The position numbers and the translations under genes are program-made. The notes beneath the pieces are model-generated. The model was not told the origin of the DNA. It was given only the letters and a program-made list of their open reading frames with translations, and did not search any database. 14,837 nt of DNA. Origin: an archaeon. Its GTDB lineage: Archaea > Thermoproteota > Nitrososphaeria > Nitrososphaerales > CADDZS01. Positions 12,714 through 14,837 of this stretch are shown here, piece after piece. The stretch is from positions 1 through 14,837 of the forward strand of contig JAJYUX010000037.1 in NCBI GenBank assembly GCA_021792315.1. The letters are read 5' to 3'. Within the stretch, counting starts at the first letter, position 1; each line of letters starts with the position of its first letter.

Positions 12714-13214
12714 ATGAAACCACTAGTCTTGATTCTTGTGCCGAGTTCCTTCAAGTATCGAAACGCAGCCTTAGGCGGGACATTTGATCAAATACACAAA
12801 GGACACAAGGCGCTCCTTGAACGTGCGTTTCAAACGTCTGAGTCTGTTGTCATTGGATTAACCAGCGACAATTTTGTAGCTGAAGAGGGTAAGAAGATTC
12901 ACCATGATTTCGATTTCAGGAAGAGTCAGCTGATCAACTACTTGGGCAAGCATTATCCCGGGAGACGATTTCAAATCACCAAACTTGAATCGCGATTTGG
13001 AGCTGGTATTTTCACTAATGGCATTGATGCAATCGTTGTAAGCGCTGAGACCCTTCCAGCAGTGAAATCCGCAAACGATAAACGCATGCAGTCTGGCCTA
13101 GAACCGATGAAAGTAGAAGTCGTGTCCATGATCCCAGCGTATGATGGATTGAAGATATCTAGCACTCGAATTAGAGCTGGAGAAATAGATACTGAGGGAA
13201 ATCCAAGAAAGTAG
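12714..13214 (+). CDS. coaD: Phosphopantetheine adenylyltransferase, archaeal type
   Basis: Transfers AMP from ATP to 4'-phosphopantetheine to give dephospho-CoA, the penultimate step of coenzyme A synthesis. 166 residues with the nucleotidyltransferase motif G21-G-T-F-D-Q-I-H28-K-G-H31 near the start and S149-S-T-R-I-R-A-G-E-I-D159 near the end, the two ATP-binding signatures of the family. The ATG at 12714 gives a 20-residue lead before the motif; a GTG at 12738 would give a length closer to typical archaeal enzymes, so the start is not certain. The stop codon is followed after one base by the 3' end of the converging tRNA-Trp gene. Confidence 0.9.
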   Translation: MKPLVLILVPSSFKYRNAALGGTFDQIHKGHKALLERAFQTSESVVIGLTSDNFVAEEGKKIHHDFDFRKSQLINYLGKHYPGRRFQITKLESRFGAGIFTNGIDAIVVSAETLPAVKSANDKRMQSGLEPMKVEVVSMIPAYDGLKISSTRIRAGEIDTEGNPRK

Positions 13215-13215
13215 A

Positions 13216-13425
13216 TGGGGTCGGTGGGATTCTCAGGCTCTACCGAATCTCGTTGGATTCGGCTACAAACCAGAGCTCTTGAACCCACGATCTACGGGTA
13301 TCTTCACCCTTTTTGCTCCAACGTAACATCATCCTGTTGGTCAGTTTACCCATATTTTGTATCGGGACACTGGAGCCCGTCGCCTTACCAATCCAGGTCG
13401 AAGCGACTTGCTGGGCTACGACCCC
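13216..13425 (-). tRNA. tRNA-Trp(CCA) with three introns
   Basis: Acceptor GGGGTCG (13425-13419) pairs perfectly with CGACCCC (13223-13217), followed by A73 (13216). Exons: 13425-13409, 13390-13370, 13299-13278, 13229-13216; joined length 74. The spliced tRNA has D-arm GCCC-AGCATGGTA-AGGC (the inner C-A pair is a mismatch), anticodon arm ACGGG-CTCCAGA-CCCGT with anticodon CCA, variable loop AGATC, and T-arm GTGGG-TTCAAGT-CCCAC. Introns: D-loop 18 nt (13408-13391), canonical 37/38 70 nt (13369-13300), T-loop 48 nt (13277-13230). Each boundary fits a bulge-helix-bulge with 3-base bulges: helix CCAG/CTGG; CTCC/GAAG (one C-A mismatch); TTCA/TGAG. Splice points were set by assuming cleavage after the second bulge base and may be off by one. 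Confidence 0.88.
13300..13369 (-). ncRNA. tRNA-Trp 37/38 intron carrying a box C/D-type methylation guide
   Basis: The 70-nt intron contains CTGA (13344-13341, D' box) and, 8 bases on, ATGATGT (13332-13326; 6 of 7 to RUGAUGA). The 8 bases TATGGGTA (13354-13347), two bases before CTGA, pair without a gap (one G-U) with TACCCGTA of the unspliced RNA (13300-13293). The fifth base upstream of CTGA then faces nucleotide 39, as the N+5 rule requires. TGGAGC (13320-13315) is also antisense to GCTCCA spanning the anticodon, suiting a guide for position 34, but no D box follows it and a terminal C box is not clear. Euryarchaeal tRNA-Trp introns are known to guide methylation of 34 and 39. Confidence 0.6.
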
Positions 13426-13450
13426 ATCTTTCCAGAAGGAGTCACCAGTT

Positions 13451-13460
13451 CGTAAAAAAA
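13451..13460 (-). promoter_or_regulatory. TATA-like element of the tRNA-Trp gene
   Basis: Minus strand TTTTTTTACG, 26-35 bases upstream of the tRNA 5' end, the expected distance for an archaeal TATA box. The element is T-rich rather than canonical. Confidence 0.4.
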
Positions 13461-13505
13461 CCTTTCATCTTGGAAAACTTTCGAAACCACTTCATCCAAA
13501 ATGTC

Positions 13506-13512
13506 ATAAATA
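13506..13512 (+). promoter_or_regulatory. Candidate TATA box of purF
   Basis: TAAATAC in the context TCATAAATACACG, about 68 bases before the purF ATG, implying a leader of roughly 40 bases. CATATTTTGA at 13520-13529 is an alternative. The choice is uncertain. Confidence 0.3.
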
Positions 13513-13576
13513 CACGACTCATATTTTGACTATCCTATTGTTCTAAGTCAACATCCGACCCAAGTGAACATGCTCT

Positions 13577-14837
13577 ATGAGTGAAGAAATTTCTGAAGCC
13601 TGTGGAGTTTTCGGAGCCGTTTGTACGAACGGGGAATCTGTCTTTCATTATCTCTACTGGGGACTGCTGTCATTGAACCACAGAGGGCAGCAATCGTATG
13701 GTTTCACAACCTTGAACCATGGCAAGTTCATCAAGAAAGAGGATCTAAATCTGATTCCAACCGATCCTAGGGAAGTCGATAAGCTTTCTCGTGCATTGAA
13801 GGGGAGTATAGGAATCTCAAATGCTCGGTACGCCACTTCAGGTCGATCCGGCCAGAAGCACCTGCAAGGAGGCAAGCAACCCTTCATTGTGACGCATCAA
13901 GATCGAAGCATTGCAATAAGCTACAATGGCAATATTGTGACTACAGACAAGTTCAGAAACGCGCTGCGGAAGAAATTCGGAAAATTCACATCGGATGCCG
14001 ACACCGAGGTTTTGGCAAAGCAGATTCTGTCAGATCTTGAAGAAACCAATAGCTACGAGTCTGCGATTGGTAGGGTACTCGATGAGGTCGAAGGTGCCTA
14101 TTCTGTCATGATTTTGGACTCCGATGGCCGATTCTATGCTTTCAGAGATGTCCATGGTATCAAGCCTTACTGCTTTGGTCGCAGAGATGGAGTTGTCGCG
14201 TTTGCCTCTGAGACACCCGCGCTGGATATTAACGGATTTACGGAATATGAGTTCGTCAATCCTGGAGAGCTTGTCACAGTCTCACCCGAGGGCAAAGTGC
14301 AACGAAGACAATTAAGGAGCGCGAGTGAGGCACTATGCTCATTCGAGTTTGCATACTTTTCGAGACCCGACGCAGTTCTGAACGGAACAACGACTCCTGT
14401 CTATAAAATCAGGGAAGCGTTCGCAAAGCAGCTATCAGAAACCTATCGAGAGAAACTTGCCGCAAATGAGCTGATTTTGTCCATACCAGAGACTGCTGAC
14501 GATGCTGCTTATGGTCTTCACTATGTTACCGGACTGCCGTGGGAGCGTGCCGTAAGGAAGAATCGGTATGTCACACGTCGCGCTTTCATCTCAGGGACTG
14601 GCGACAGAACGGATGTAATCGACAAGAAAATGAATATTGTCTCGCAGTTAGTGAATGGGAAAAGCATCGCGGTCATCGAAGACAGCATTGTGAGAGGCGA
14701 CACCACAAAGATAAATGTTGAAAAGTTGAGAAAAGCCGGAGCAACGAGAGTTGACGTTTACGTCACGTTTCCTCAGATTCGTAACCCGTGCTTTTACGGG
14801 ATAGACATGTCCACATACGGCGAACTGCTCGGAGCGA
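13577..14837 (+). CDS. purF: Amidophosphoribosyltransferase (glutamine PRPP amidotransferase), 3' end cut by the window
   Basis: Catalyses the first committed step of purine synthesis: PRPP plus glutamine to phosphoribosylamine. 420 codons are visible. C9 in EACGVFGA would be the N-terminal nucleophile after removal of a short propeptide (MSEEISEA). The Ntn glutaminase half shows Y-N-G-N-I and S-D-A-D-T-E-V. The loop usually H-x-R-Y-x-T-x-G is here N-A-R-Y-A-T-S-G. The phosphoribosyltransferase half has the PRPP loop V366-I-E-D-S-I-V-R-G-D-T-T (canonical VVDDSIVRGTTS). C254 in CSFEFAYFSRPDA and C405 in NPCFYGIDMST match two of the four Fe-S ligands of the Bacillus-type enzyme; the remaining two would lie beyond the edge. 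No upstream partner; transcribed divergently from tRNA-Trp. Confidence 0.93.
   Translation, partial: MSEEISEACGVFGAVCTNGESVFHYLYWGLLSLNHRGQQSYGFTTLNHGKFIKKEDLNLIPTDPREVDKLSRALKGSIGISNARYATSGRSGQKHLQGGKQPFIVTHQDRSIAISYNGNIVTTDKFRNALRKKFGKFTSDADTEVLAKQILSDLEETNSYESAIGRVLDEVEGAYSVMILDSDGRFYAFRDVHGIKPYCFGRRDGVVAFASETPALDINGFTEYEFVNPGELVTVSPEGKVQRRQLRSASEALCSFEFAYFSRPDAVLNGTTTPVYKIREAFAKQLSETYREKLAANELILSIPETADDAAYGLHYVTGLPWERAVRKNRYVTRRAFISGTGDRTDVIDKKMNIVSQLVNGKSIAVIEDSIVRGDTTKINVEKLRKAGATRVDVYVTFPQIRNPCFYGIDMSTYGELLGA

Noticed and set aside
13310..13313. D box for the position-34 guide in the tRNA-Trp intron
   Set aside because: The N+5 rule would need CTGA here; the sequence is AAAA, so guidance of position 34 is not claimed.
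13215..13529. Plus-strand ORFs (104 and 77 codons) between coaD and purF
   Set aside because: They lie over the intron-bearing tRNA-Trp on the other strand and have no protein-like features or ribosome site.
1..14837. CRISPR array or insertion sequence
   Set aside because: No regularly spaced direct repeats and no transposase with terminal inverted repeats were seen.

Overview
The window looks archaeal, most likely from the Thaumarchaeota/TACK side. Evidence: an archaeal-type phosphopantetheine adenylyltransferase, a type II methionine aminopeptidase, a DUF1512-like protein, TATA-type promoters, very frequent TTG starts, and a tRNA gene broken by three introns that fit bulge-helix-bulge splicing. 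The lineage is inferred from gene families seen by eye; no search was run.

Layout. (1) Positions 1-1939, minus strand: the N-terminal part of a type I restriction HsdR subunit and a small VRR-NUC-like nuclease, i.e. defence or mobile-type genes. (2) Positions about 2100-8770: a surface-protein cluster of nine or ten genes in two divergent arms around a central bidirectional promoter at 5573-5648. Nearly all products have one N-terminal hydrophobic segment, a Ser/Thr/Asn-rich exterior, many N-glycosylation sequons and paired cysteines. Three are clear paralogues (4006-4782, 4897-5538, 6485-7546), and each arm ends with a small two-helix membrane protein. (3) Positions 8933-9970: a tyrosine recombinase followed in frame by a fragment resembling the C-terminal part of Holliday junction resolvase Hjc. 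(4) Positions 10116-14837: a conserved chromosomal block: DUF1512 protein, zinc ribbon, methionine aminopeptidase, coaD, tRNA-Trp and the start of purF.

Two results stand out. First, a palindrome with core GTTC-N9-GAAC (best copies TGTTCT-N7-AGAACA), followed after exactly 11 bases by GAGTAGT and then a TATA-like stretch, precedes the transcription units of the surface cluster: three good promoters (two diverging from one palindrome), two degenerate ones and one weak one. This points to one regulator for a dedicated surface-protein regulon. Second, the stretch between coaD and purF, which looks non-coding, holds a minus-strand tRNA-Trp(CCA) with introns in the D-loop, at the canonical 37/38 site and in the T-loop. 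The 37/38 intron carries a CTGA / ATGATGT pair, and the guide next to CTGA pairs over 8 bp with the pre-tRNA so that the N+5 rule selects nucleotide 39. This parallels the euryarchaeal tRNA-Trp intron that guides ribose methylation of positions 34 and 39.

Working picture: an accessory island (restriction, surface-protein regulon, integrase, remnants) next to a core metabolic and translation block. What the surface cluster does (pilus-like fibre, adhesin, cell-wall layer or other) cannot be read from the sequence alone.
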